IMG/VR virus record: IMGVR_UViG_3300036945_000206
Location: 1 to 29,652 of that record
Direction: 5' to 3' (one strand)
Source: a virus
DNA length: 29,652 bases
Positions 6,341 to 11,719 of the stretch are shown in pieces (the stretch's first letter is position 1; each line of letters begins with the position of its first letter). Below the pieces are notes generated by a model, which was not told the origin of the DNA, did no database searches, and saw only the letters and a program-made list of their open reading frames with translations. Both the position numbers and the translations under genes were made by a program.

Positions 6341-6804
6341 TCTGTGACTTCAAAGTTGAAAGCTATCATCTGATAGAATAGCCGATACTGCTCTAAATGT
6401 TCCCTGTTGTCTTTGTGTGTTTTCTCGATAGCTTCTGAAAACTCTTTTACAGTGCCGCTAAAGCACCCACAATTTACCCTTACACCAATTTTAGAGTCTT
6501 TGTGGGCAGTGGTGAAGCGACCAGAAGATTTTGCAGGCCCAAGGACCAAATAATCCGCTGTTTTCTCAATTTGTGCATTCCCGGACACCCGTGCATACCC
6601 GGACACCTGTGCATTCCCGGACACCTGTGCATTCCCGTCCACCCGTGCATTCCCGTCCACCTGTGCATTCCCGTCCACCTGTGCATTCCCGAACACCCGT
6701 GCATCCCCGTACACCAGTGCATTCCCGAACACCTGTGCATCCCCGAACACCCGTGCATTTCCTAGAATGTGTTTTCCTTTAATGTTTTTCTCAATTGTAG
6801 TCAT
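6337..6804 (-). CDS. hexapeptide-repeat (beta-helix) phage protein
   Basis: A 155-residue protein. Residues 15-80 are eleven hexapeptides of the form G-N/D-A-R/Q-V-x, which would form a left-handed parallel beta helix. A conserved-looking C-terminal part follows: DYLVLGPAKSSGRFTTAH, CGCFSGTVKEFSEAIEKTHKD and a final helix. I recognise this two-part architecture from hypothetical phage and bacterial proteins; the C-terminal part may be the active portion. The repeats are nearly identical at the DNA level, so copy number can change by slippage or recombination. A good AAAGGA site precedes the ATG. Confidence 0.85.
   Translation of the reverse strand: MTTIEKNIKGKHILGNARVFGDAQVFGNALVYGDARVFGNAQVDGNAQVDGNARVDGNAQVSGNAQVSGYARVSGNAQIEKTADYLVLGPAKSSGRFTTAHKDSKIGVRVNCGCFSGTVKEFSEAIEKTHKDNREHLEQYRLFYQMIAFNFEVTE
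6565..6762 (-). repeat. tandem 18-bp coding repeat, about 11 units
   Basis: Units of the GTGCATTCCCGGACACCT type (plus strand) encode the hexapeptides of the gene at 6337-6804. Neighbouring units differ by one to four bases; the triplet that changes most encodes the sixth residue (S, D, F or Y). Runs of identical sixth residues (SSS, DDD) suggest recent unit duplication. Confidence 0.95.
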
Positions 6805-6822
6805 TTCTGTTTCCTTTAAATG

Positions 6823-7047
6823 TTATTTACCGTTCTCAGTCTCCGCTCTTACCATCTCCTCAACATCCAAGACTAGCTGATAGTCTACAATATCCCTCAT
6901 ATCGGGAGGGTTATCATCTCGATAGCCTTCAAGATACAAGTCAGTGCAGCGAACGATCAAGGGCAAAGCCTCAATAGATTGCACCTCACAGAGGCCGTAG
7001 AACTCAAAGCCTCTGATCGTGTATGCGAATTGCTTAATCTTAGTCAT
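6823..7047 (-). CDS. hypothetical protein, 74 aa
   Basis: Starts MTKIKQFAYTIRGFEFYGLCEVQS and ends acidic (VLDVEEMVRAETENGK). The N-terminal half looks like alternating beta strands with PLIVRCTDLYLEGYRDD in the middle. No family recognised with confidence. It overlaps the stop of the upstream 56-aa gene by eight bases, as usual in this early operon. Confidence 0.72.
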   Translation of the reverse strand: MTKIKQFAYTIRGFEFYGLCEVQSIEALPLIVRCTDLYLEGYRDDNPPDMRDIVDYQLVLDVEEMVRAETENGK

Positions 7048-7210
7048 TAGGTGTCAACCTTTCAACCTCTAACAATAGATCGCTGATAAAAGCATAGCAT
7101 TGTGATAATTCTATGTTCCCCTCAGCATAGGCAAGCCGTTCTGCCTCTAATGCGACTGAATAAGGGTCGCCATATTCGCGGTAAGCGTGTGTAATTGCTT
7201 GAATGTTCAT
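7040..7210 (-). CDS. helical hypothetical protein, 56 aa
   Basis: Start at 7208-7210, TAA at 7040-7042. The product starts MNIQAITHAYREYGDPYSVA and is helical and acidic throughout (LEAERLAYAEGNIEL, LLLEVERL). The eight-base stop/start overlap with the next gene supports it. Function unknown. Confidence 0.62.
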   Translation of the reverse strand: MNIQAITHAYREYGDPYSVALEAERLAYAEGNIELSQCYAFISDLLLEVERLTPND

Positions 7211-7216
7211 CTTAGT

Positions 7217-7318
7217 TTACTCCGTGCACAATGGTGCATCCTCATGGTTTGAAGGGTTGAACTTAGGCTTCTTAAGGCCACTGTCCAATGGGTTGGGAAA
7301 GGCAGGGAAAGGCCACAT
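7217..7318 (-). CDS. small Pro/Asn-rich protein, 33 aa
   Basis: Start at 7316-7318, TAA at 7217-7219. The sequence begins MWPFPAFPNPLDSGLKKPKF and ends HEDAPLCTE. It lies in the six-base gap left by its upstream neighbour, has weak GTAGG as binding site and no known domain. The low-complexity, non-hydrophobic composition gives little to judge by; it is kept because the gap is otherwise unexplained in a tightly packed operon. Confidence 0.45.
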   Translation of the reverse strand: MWPFPAFPNPLDSGLKKPKFNPSNHEDAPLCTE

Positions 7319-7321
7319 ATA

Positions 7322-7516
7322 CTAACCTACTTTCTTAAGGACAAACAAGCCAAGACAATCGCCTCTAACCCATCTCACTAGATTAGTGTCAAGGTCAACG
7401 CAGGGCGTTTCAGGCTCGTAATCGTTACATTCTAGCCAGTGCTGGCAGATACCCCGTTCAGAGGCACTAAAGGCCACTATGCCGGATGTTTTGAATTGTA
7501 CTTCATATCGACTCAT
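7322..7516 (-). CDS. hypothetical protein, 64 aa
   Basis: Starts MSRYEVQFKTSGIVAFSASE and has three cysteines and several tryptophans (CQHWLECNDYEP, VRWVRGDCLGLF). It looks like a small alpha/beta protein. The ATG overlaps the stop of the upstream gene by four bases. No family recognised. Confidence 0.7.
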   Translation of the reverse strand: MSRYEVQFKTSGIVAFSASERGICQHWLECNDYEPETPCVDLDTNLVRWVRGDCLGLFVLKKVG

Positions 7517-7704
7517 GATAAGACCCCTATAAAGTGTTGACCATTGTGACGCTCGAGGCGATCAGGCGTTACGGTATCGTCAGTGCTTCGCTGCGCCTCT
7601 GACAATGCTTCGGTGTCAGTACTTGCGCCGATGTATATGAAACCATAGCGGCCCCGGTAACGGTACGTTATGAGGCCGTTTGAGGCCATTGGAGTATTGG
7701 ACAT
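7513..7704 (-). CDS. conserved small phage protein, 63 aa
   Basis: I chose the ATG at 7702-7704 because AAGGGGG lies directly upstream; a longer frame from 7746 would overlap the previous gene. The sequence LITYRYRGRYGFIYIGASTDTEALSEAQRS matches a pattern I recall from small early proteins in other phages ('YRYRGRYG.I.IGA'), with unknown role. It has a beta-strand N-terminal half, a helix, and a variable end. Confidence 0.75.
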   Translation of the reverse strand: MSNTPMASNGLITYRYRGRYGFIYIGASTDTEALSEAQRSTDDTVTPDRLERHNGQHFIGVLS

Positions 7705-7714
7705 AGTAACCCCC

Positions 7715-8050
7715 TTAAAAGCACTGATACACAATACCATCGTCACATTGGCCCAGAACCATAGTGTGATCGTTCAGGTAGTCCAAAACAGCTTCTTCGT
7801 CTAAACAATCATCAGAATCTGGGTAAGCAACGTCCAAAATATTGTACTCACGGGCGATTGTGGCGGCATCGTTGACGGTGTAGTCGCAACAAATGGCGAT
7901 CACATCCAACTCTACCTCTTCGCCTGTGTCCTCTTCATAGGATTCGAGATAGTCAAAGATAACGCGCAGGGCTTGATAACCGAATTGATCGTATCGGCCA
8001 TGAGCGTGAAAGGCATCGACAAAGGCAGAGAAAGTAATGGATTGTTTCAT
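7715..8050 (-). CDS. conserved early phage protein, 111 aa
   Basis: Starts MKQSITFSAFVDAFHAHGRYDQF, then GYQALRVIFDYLESYEEDTGEEVELDVIAICCDY, an acidic protein with the 'FHAHGR.DQFGY..LR.IFDYLE..EE.TG...ELDVIAICC' pattern common to many phages. I know of no established activity. It is the largest protein in the early accessory block apart from the hexapeptide protein and has a clear ATG at 8048-8050. Confidence 0.85.
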   Translation of the reverse strand: MKQSITFSAFVDAFHAHGRYDQFGYQALRVIFDYLESYEEDTGEEVELDVIAICCDYTVNDAATIAREYNILDVAYPDSDDCLDEEAVLDYLNDHTMVLGQCDDGIVYQCF

Positions 8051-8148
8051 GGTGTAAGTCTCAGTTATTACCTGAACATCTCAGGCGGGATTTAGTGCGG
8101 TAGGGTTGCACTGCAAAGGATTCTACACTAGAACCCATCAGGCTACAA

Positions 8149-8346
8149 TCATCGACCATTAGAGCGTGTGGCCATCTTATCGAACAGTTCGACAGCCTCG
8201 AAAAGTCGGTCAGCGATCAGATGCCACTGCTTAGAAGCCTCCGCATCGTTTGGGTCAGACTCAAGCGAGACAGCCAGTTCACGGGCTTCACGGGCTTGGG
8301 TATAGATGTCGCTGAACTGGTCAGAGATGCGGCTAGAAGTGAACAT
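8149..8346 (-). CDS. helical hypothetical protein, 65 aa
   Basis: Start chosen at 8344-8346 because GGGAG lies a few bases upstream and the frame fits directly after the 29-aa gene; an earlier ATG at 8379 would overlap that gene. It is all-helical: FSDIYTQAREARELAVSLES, then QWHLIADRLFEAVELFDKMATR. Likely a small coiled-coil or helical-bundle protein. Function unknown. Confidence 0.65.
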   Translation of the reverse strand: MFTSSRISDQFSDIYTQAREARELAVSLESDPNDAEASKQWHLIADRLFEAVELFDKMATRSNGR

Positions 8347-8348
8347 GG

Positions 8349-8438
8349 TCAGACTCCCAAGGCCAGCAAGACACCCCAAAGGGCGAAGACTGCGAGACAG
8401 GCCACTGTAATGATGATTTCTTGAATGTCGTGTTTCAT
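8349..8438 (-). CDS. single-pass membrane micro-protein, 29 aa
   Basis: Start at 8436-8438, TGA at 8349-8351. After MKHDIQEI comes one continuous membrane helix (IITVACLAVFALWGVLLAL). The start has an ATGA overlap with the preceding gene and the stop lies two bases before the next ATG. This is the third such tiny membrane gene in the early block. Confidence 0.6.
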   Translation of the reverse strand: MKHDIQEIIITVACLAVFALWGVLLALGV

Positions 8439-8665
8439 GGTTTGGCTTTCATTGATGCGTGGTTAATGGCGCGGTTTTCTTCGGTGAATTTGACAGCGGA
8501 TATAACGCGAACGGCGCGAGTATCAGTGACTGATCGGGCGTGCCGGAAATCAGCGGCTAACGCATCGGCGGTAGGTTTCGTTTGTGCACCGTGTACTGTA
8601 AACCAACCTGTAGCGCCCATGTAGGCGTTGTTGGTTTGTATTTGAATTAGATACTTGGTTTTCAT
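8435..8665 (-). CDS. hypothetical protein, 76 aa
   Basis: Starts MKTKYLIQIQTNNAYMGATGWFTVHG and ends basic. It appears alpha/beta with an Ala-rich helix (TADALAADFRHARSV) and a VRVISAVKFTEENRAINH segment. Codons are richer in GCG and CGG than in neighbouring genes, suggesting separate acquisition. No family recognised. Confidence 0.72.
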   Translation of the reverse strand: MKTKYLIQIQTNNAYMGATGWFTVHGAQTKPTADALAADFRHARSVTDTRAVRVISAVKFTEENRAINHASMKAKP

Positions 8666-8728
8666 GATATGCTTTCAGTTGGTTAGTGTGTTGATTGTAG
8701 CCCCGTTAGAGGCTATGTGAAAAGGTGC

Positions 8729-8866
8729 TTACCCTTGCTTTGTGAATTCTTTAAAGGCTTGCACCGCTTCGCGCTTAGTGTAACCCATGTATTGCTTGGT
8801 GACTGAGTACCCGTTGACCATTGCACTAATCTTATATGCGCCTTGAAATGTACGTTCGATTGACAT
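8729..8866 (-). CDS. first early-operon gene, basic 45-aa protein
   Basis: Start at 8864-8866, TAA at 8729-8731. The product begins MSIERTFQGAYKISAMVNGY and ends TKREAVQAFKEFTKQG. It is small and basic, with two or three beta strands and one helix (an arrangement like many small phage DNA-binding or host-takeover proteins, not proof of either). AAAGG lies upstream. It is the promoter-proximal gene of the leftward early operon. Confidence 0.7.
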   Translation of the reverse strand: MSIERTFQGAYKISAMVNGYSVTKQYMGYTKREAVQAFKEFTKQG

Positions 8867-8885
8867 TGCGTTGACCTTTAAGGTT

Positions 8886-8913
8886 GACTGCCATGCACTA
8901 TTGCTTGGCAGTC
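8886..8913. promoter_or_regulatory. inverted repeat at leftward start site
   Basis: An eight-base perfect inverted repeat, GACTGCCA (8886-8893) and TGGCAGTC (8906-8913), with a 12-base loop. It lies just downstream of the -10 box at 8917-8922, where transcription would begin, so it could be an operator or a 5' hairpin in the early messenger. Confidence 0.6.
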
Positions 8914-8916
8914 TGT

Positions 8917-8943
8917 ATTGTATCAGACTTTTAGCATTGTCAA
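8917..8943 (-). promoter_or_regulatory. candidate leftward early promoter
   Basis: On the minus strand TTGACA (8943-8938) and TACAAT (8922-8917) with a 15-bp spacer, slightly shorter than ideal. It is correctly placed for the early operon beginning at 8866. Confidence 0.6.
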
Positions 8944-8975
8944 TAGCTTTTCAACAATTTTATAGTGACAAACCC

Positions 8976-8995
8976 TAATGTATATCTGTACAGTA
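8976..8995. promoter_or_regulatory. LexA-like SOS box, weaker copy
   Basis: TAATGTATATCTGTACAGTA matches the E. coli LexA consensus at 17 of 20 positions, but one half-site is ATGT instead of CTGT. It ends six bases before the parS match. Confidence 0.5.
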
Positions 8996-9001
8996 CTGTA
9001 T

Positions 9002-9017
9002 TGTTTCACGTGGAACA
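9002..9017. other. parS-like centromere site for host ParB
   Basis: TGTTTCACGTGGAACA is the exact reverse complement of the Bacillus subtilis parS site TGTTCCACGTGAAACA and fits the widely conserved chromosomal consensus TGTTNCACGTGAAACA. Chromosomal ParB binds this site and then loads onto neighbouring DNA as a CTP-dependent clamp. The site lies in non-coding DNA between the divergent transcription units; I found no second CACGTG core in the window. No ParB or ParA gene is seen here, so a host ParB is the likely partner. Confidence 0.85.
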
Positions 9018-9068
9018 TTGGGTTATATTGTGACTGAATAGTTGCGTTATAGTCTGGCAAGTATACGT

Positions 9069-9133
9069 TGTAGGTTCCTACATCGTCCCTCACACATGCA
9101 CTATAATGCATACTCCTAATGACCCGCTGGTCA
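9069..9133. other. two short dyads in control region
   Basis: TGTAGGTTCCTACA (9069-9082) and TGACCCGCTGGTCA (9120-9133) are perfect inverted repeats with loops of two and four bases. They may be operators or small hairpins. The segment has no supported gene. Confidence 0.4.
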
Positions 9134-9143
9134 GTAACGTGAC

Positions 9144-9163
9144 TACTGTATGCCTGTACAGTA
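9144..9163. promoter_or_regulatory. LexA-like SOS box, tandem copy A
   Basis: TACTGTATGCCTGTACAGTA has the exact CTGT-N8-ACAG core and flanking TA/TA of the E. coli-type LexA box; four central positions differ from the consensus. Confidence 0.75.
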
Positions 9164-9181
9164 CTGTATAGATGTACAGTG
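9162..9181. promoter_or_regulatory. LexA-like SOS box, tandem copy B
   Basis: TACTGTATAGATGTACAGTG has the exact CTGT-N8-ACAG core and matches the consensus at 17 of 20 positions. With copy A it forms an 18-bp direct repeat (15 of 18 identical). It overlaps the -10 region of the candidate promoter at 9165-9192. Confidence 0.75.
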
Positions 9182-9192
9182 TTGTATGTAAA
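9165..9192 (-). promoter_or_regulatory. candidate leftward promoter under SOS box
   Basis: On the minus strand TTTACA (9192-9187), a 16-bp spacer and TATACA (9170-9165). The -10 box and most of the spacer are covered by SOS box B, as in many LexA-repressed promoters. Weaker than the promoter at 5718-5745. Confidence 0.45.
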
Positions 9193-9194
9193 CA

Positions 9195-9465
9195 CAATAG
9201 TACGTAGTTCTACGTATGCCTTGATAGGGGGGAGGGGTGTGGCTTTAGTGTTTAATGTTGCAGGAGCCTCTGACGCTCACAAAAAGGTCAAAATAGACTT
9301 AATTGGGGACAGATTAGACCTCAACCCTTAAAGCGCTAAGTAGTTGATCGGTAAAGGAAAGTAGGTAGACTAGACAATCCTACGAGTGCATAGTCGTAAA
9401 TGTAAGAAGTAGAAGGCTTAAGAAAGTAACATATGTAAATAATTGTAACAAAATGAAGAAAAAGC
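9195..9465. other. non-coding part of divergent control region
   Basis: I see no convincing gene. A minus-strand frame at 9336-9572 has no family resemblance and runs across the rightward promoter. A G-rich tract (GGGGGGAGGGG, 9225-9237) and an AGGTC/GACCT inverted repeat flanking AT-rich DNA (about 9286-9322) are present. Possible roles are replication origin, operator or leader region, none shown. Confidence 0.4.
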
Positions 9466-9493
9466 TTGCATTCCGACAAAAGCATGCTATACT
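9466..9493 (+). promoter_or_regulatory. candidate rightward promoter for structural genes
   Basis: TTGCAT (9466-9471), a 16-bp spacer and TATACT (9488-9493). It is the best sigma70-like match on the plus strand upstream of the terminase block and lies 91 bases before the conserved leader element. Confidence 0.55.
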
Positions 9494-9583
9494 TATTATA
9501 CTGTACTATGAAGTGACGAAGAAGGTGATGGACTCTTATGTTGCTAAGCAGGAATCTGGACAGTTGATACAACGAATGTATAA

Positions 9584-9626
9584 GTTAACCTACTAACAGT
9601 TACTTATAACAAGTACTTATAATATT
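9584..9626 (+). promoter_or_regulatory. conserved 43-nt leader element, copy R
   Basis: Matches the leftward leader element at 5636-5678 (opposite strand) at 39 of 43 positions, in the same orientation relative to its downstream genes. A TATAAT word at 9618-9623 could serve as a -10 box in this copy, but the other copy reads TATAAC, so promoter function is uncertain. Palindromes follow at 9628-9640 (AACTTAGTAAGTT) and 9659-9672 (TTAAAGTACTTTAA), and a GTGCGAAGCAC mini-hairpin at 9673-9683. Confidence 0.8.
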
Positions 9627-9732
9627 TAACTTAGTAAGTTCTTAACTTATACGTTCCTTTAAAGTACTTTAAGTGCGAAGCACGGTAAGCATGGATGTTT
9701 TGTCTAACTAACAGGATGTCTATACTTAAGGT

Positions 9733-9807
9733 ATGTCTACCAAACAAAAGACACCTAGTGATAGGCTTGAAACACGTTTACAGGTGCGTGTGTCTGAACA
9801 CCTGTAG
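9733..9807 (+). CDS. possible 24-aa leader peptide
   Basis: A short frame encodes MSTKQKTPSDRLETRLQVRV plus SEHL and ends inside the 3' arm of the hairpin at 9780-9805. The composition is protein-like and it precedes the zinc-ribbon gene by 19 bases, but the ribosome binding site is poorly placed. Translation through it would open the hairpin, so it might act in attenuation. Low confidence. Confidence 0.25.
   Translation: MSTKQKTPSDRLETRLQVRVSEHL
9780..9805 (+). promoter_or_regulatory. leader hairpin before first rightward gene
   Basis: ACAGGTG (9780-9786) pairs with CACCTGT (9799-9805) around a 12-base loop and is followed by AGCTTTTC. The ribosome binding site AGAGGA (9815-9820) lies immediately after. 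It may be a weak terminator/attenuator or a messenger-stabilising hairpin. Confidence 0.5.
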
Positions 9808-9826
9808 CTTTTCAAGAGGAATCAAA

Positions 9827-10096
9827 ATGGAAAACACACCACGTCTCTATGACGTTCAAGAAACTAAGGTTTTAACAGAACACTTACATCATTTGTCTAA
9901 AACACAAGATGAGCGTAAGGAATATAACAAGAGTAGGTACACACAGCAGAAAGCTGTTAAAGAGTCTTTAAGCAAAGGTGTTAAGTCCTGTGCTAAGTGC
10001 GGTGAAGAAAAGAAGTTGTTTGACTTCTACGCTGATAAGAAAAGCTACTCTGGCTACTCTAGCTACTGCAAAGAGTGCAAGAAAGCAACCGTATGA
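9827..10096 (+). CDS. zinc-ribbon protein, 89 aa
   Basis: The ATG at 9827-9829 was chosen because AAGAGGA lies just upstream; the longer frame from 9695 has no good site and an odd composition. The N-terminal half is charged and helical. The C-terminal half is a zinc ribbon: CAKCGEEKKLFDFYADKKSY, then YCKECKKATV. The same CxxC...F...CxxC layout begins the HNH nuclease at 29125-29595, so this looks like a free-standing zinc-ribbon module. It is the first gene of the structural operon and overlaps the small terminase start (ATGA). DNA binding near the packaging genes is an inference. Confidence 0.78.
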   Translation: MENTPRLYDVQETKVLTEHLHHLSKTQDERKEYNKSRYTQQKAVKESLSKGVKSCAKCGEEKKLFDFYADKKSYSGYSSYCKECKKATV

Positions 10097-10467
10097 CAGA
10101 GCCAGTACAGCCTAAACTACGAGGTAAGGGTAGACCACCTAAGTCTGACCTTCAAGCAGTGAAGGATCGAACCAAAGGTAAGGTAGGTCGTCCTGCTGGC
10201 GATGCTGCTAGACTTCAAGAGTTCAAGGAACGATTGCTTGCCACTGGTGGTAGTCGTATCCTAGACAAGATGGTAGAGATTGCCATGACTGATGGACACC
10301 CCGGACAGATGGCAGCTATGAAGTTAGCTGTTGATCGGATCCTCCCTGTGTCTATGTTCGATGCAGCTAAACAAGCTGGTGGAGCAGCTCAGATCAGCAT
10401 CAACATTACAGGCTTGAATACACCCACTGTAAGCAGTGTTAACGATGAGGATGTGATTGATGTCTGA
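10093..10467 (+). CDS. terminase small subunit (putative)
   Basis: A 124-residue protein that would recognise the phage DNA for packaging. The basic N-terminus has AT-hook-like GKGRPPK and KGKVGRPAGD segments. It is followed by a helical core (LQEFKERLLATGGSRILDKMVEIAMTDGHPGQMAAMKLAVDRILP) typical of small terminases of this phage type, and an acidic end that may contact the large subunit. I chose the ATG at 10093 because it overlaps the preceding stop (ATGA); a longer frame from 10075 is possible. It overlaps the large-subunit gene by eight bases. Confidence 0.82.
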   Translation: MTEPVQPKLRGKGRPPKSDLQAVKDRTKGKVGRPAGDAARLQEFKERLLATGGSRILDKMVEIAMTDGHPGQMAAMKLAVDRILPVSMFDAAKQAGGAAQISINITGLNTPTVSSVNDEDVIDV

Positions 10468-11716
10468 ACTTAACTTTGCCCTACTTAACTGGCAACAGAC
10501 TGTCTTTAAAGACTCTCACCGCTTCAAGGTCGTAGCTGCTGGTCGTCGCTGTGGTAAGTCCCGGTTGTCGGCTGTAACGCTCCTTATCGAGGCTTTGAAC
10601 TGCCCTGAAGGGTCAGCGGTGATGTACATCGCTCCAACGCTTGGGCAGGCCCGTACGATCATTTGGGACTTACTGCATGACTTAGGTCGTCCAGTGATTA
10701 AGTCCTCTCACATTAACAACCTTGAGATTACCCTTGTCAACGGAAGAAAGATTCTGGTTCGAGGCGCTGATAACCCCGATAGTCTTCGTGGTGTGTCCCT
10801 TGTGTACGTGGTACTGGACGAATGTGCTTTCATTAAGCAAGAGATTTGGGAAAAGGTTATCCGTGCTGCTTTGTCGGACAAGAAAGGTAGAGCACTGTTC
10901 ATCTCTACTCCATCAGGCCGTAACTGGTTCTACGATGTCTACAAGCTCGGCAAAGACGAGGCTGATGAAGAGTGGAAGGCATGGCACTACACCACCCAAG
11001 ACAACGAAACCATCGACCCTAAAGAGATCGAAGCAGCCAAGCGAACCTTGAGTTCCTTTGCCTTTAAGCAGGAATACTTATCCAGCTTCGATACCTCAGG
11101 TTCTGACATCTTCAAAGAGCACTGGATCAAGAAAGGCCCTGAGCCTAAGGATGGTTCATACATCATCGCCATTGACTTGGCAGGCTTTGAAGACATTGCC
11201 GATGGTTCCCAGAACAAGAAGAGACTAGACGAATCAGCTATTGCTGTGGTCAAGGTATCAGATGATGGTACTTGGTGGGTTAACAAGATTGAGCATGGAC
11301 GGTGGGACATTAAAGATACATGTATGCGTATCTTGAAGAACATTAAAGAGTTCCAGCCGTTATCGGTAGGTATTGAGCGAGGAACAGCTAAGAACGCTGC
11401 CTTGACCATCCTACAGGACATGATGAGGCAGTATAACACCTTCGCTCATATCCAAACACTTACTCATGGTAACAAGAAGAAGACAGATCGTATTATCTGG
11501 GCCTTACAAGGACGGATGGAGCATGGTAAGGTCATCTTGAATGAGGATGGTGATTGGGCTGACTTTGAAGACCAGCTTTTACTCTTTCCCACAAAAGGCG
11601 TGCATGACGACTTAGTGGATGCTTTAGCGTATATTGAACAACTGGCCCTTAACTCGTTTGTCCCTGATTATGAGGATGATGAGTATGAGGCTTTAGACAT
11701 TATTTCAGGATACTAA
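10460..11716 (+). CDS. terminase large subunit
   Basis: The packaging motor, 418 residues: an ATPase that translocates DNA into the prohead and a nuclease that cuts concatemers. Walker A is GRRCGKS (28-34). Walker B with the catalytic Glu is VVLDECA (D120, E121), and the coupling motif STPSGRN is at 149-155. The RNase H-type nuclease residues are visible: AIDLAG (D239), GIERG (E306) and HDDLVDAL (382-389). The length suits this shorter terminase type. I prefer the ATG at 10460 to the TTG three bases earlier. Confidence 0.96.
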   Translation: MSELNFALLNWQQTVFKDSHRFKVVAAGRRCGKSRLSAVTLLIEALNCPEGSAVMYIAPTLGQARTIIWDLLHDLGRPVIKSSHINNLEITLVNGRKILVRGADNPDSLRGVSLVYVVLDECAFIKQEIWEKVIRAALSDKKGRALFISTPSGRNWFYDVYKLGKDEADEEWKAWHYTTQDNETIDPKEIEAAKRTLSSFAFKQEYLSSFDTSGSDIFKEHWIKKGPEPKDGSYIIAIDLAGFEDIADGSQNKKRLDESAIAVVKVSDDGTWWVNKIEHGRWDIKDTCMRILKNIKEFQPLSVGIERGTAKNAALTILQDMMRQYNTFAHIQTLTHGNKKKTDRIIWALQGRMEHGKVILNEDGDWADFEDQLLLFPTKGVHDDLVDALAYIEQLALNSFVPDYEDDEYEALDIISGY

Positions 11717-11719
11717 ACA

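Noticed and set aside
6565-6770. Regularly spaced repeats resembling a CRISPR array
   Set aside because: Units are 18 bp without spacers and encode the hexapeptides of a clear gene.
8923-9195. 90-codon minus-strand frame across the control region
   Set aside because: It runs through the parS match, the SOS-like boxes and candidate promoters, has no good ribosome binding site and an odd Tyr/Val/His-rich composition.
9215-9240. T7-like RNA polymerase promoter at GATAGGGGGG
   Set aside because: Only the TATAGGG-like end agrees; the upstream recognition part does not match known T7-family promoters and I saw no second copy.
9336-9572. 78-codon minus-strand frame
   Set aside because: It covers the rightward promoter, has no recognisable pattern and a Leu/Ser/Tyr composition typical of AT-rich non-coding DNA.
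9695-9826. N-terminal extension of the zinc-ribbon gene from 9695
   Set aside because: The extension covers the leader hairpin, has unusual Cys/Val/Leu composition and no ribosome binding site, while AAGAGGA precedes the ATG at 9827.
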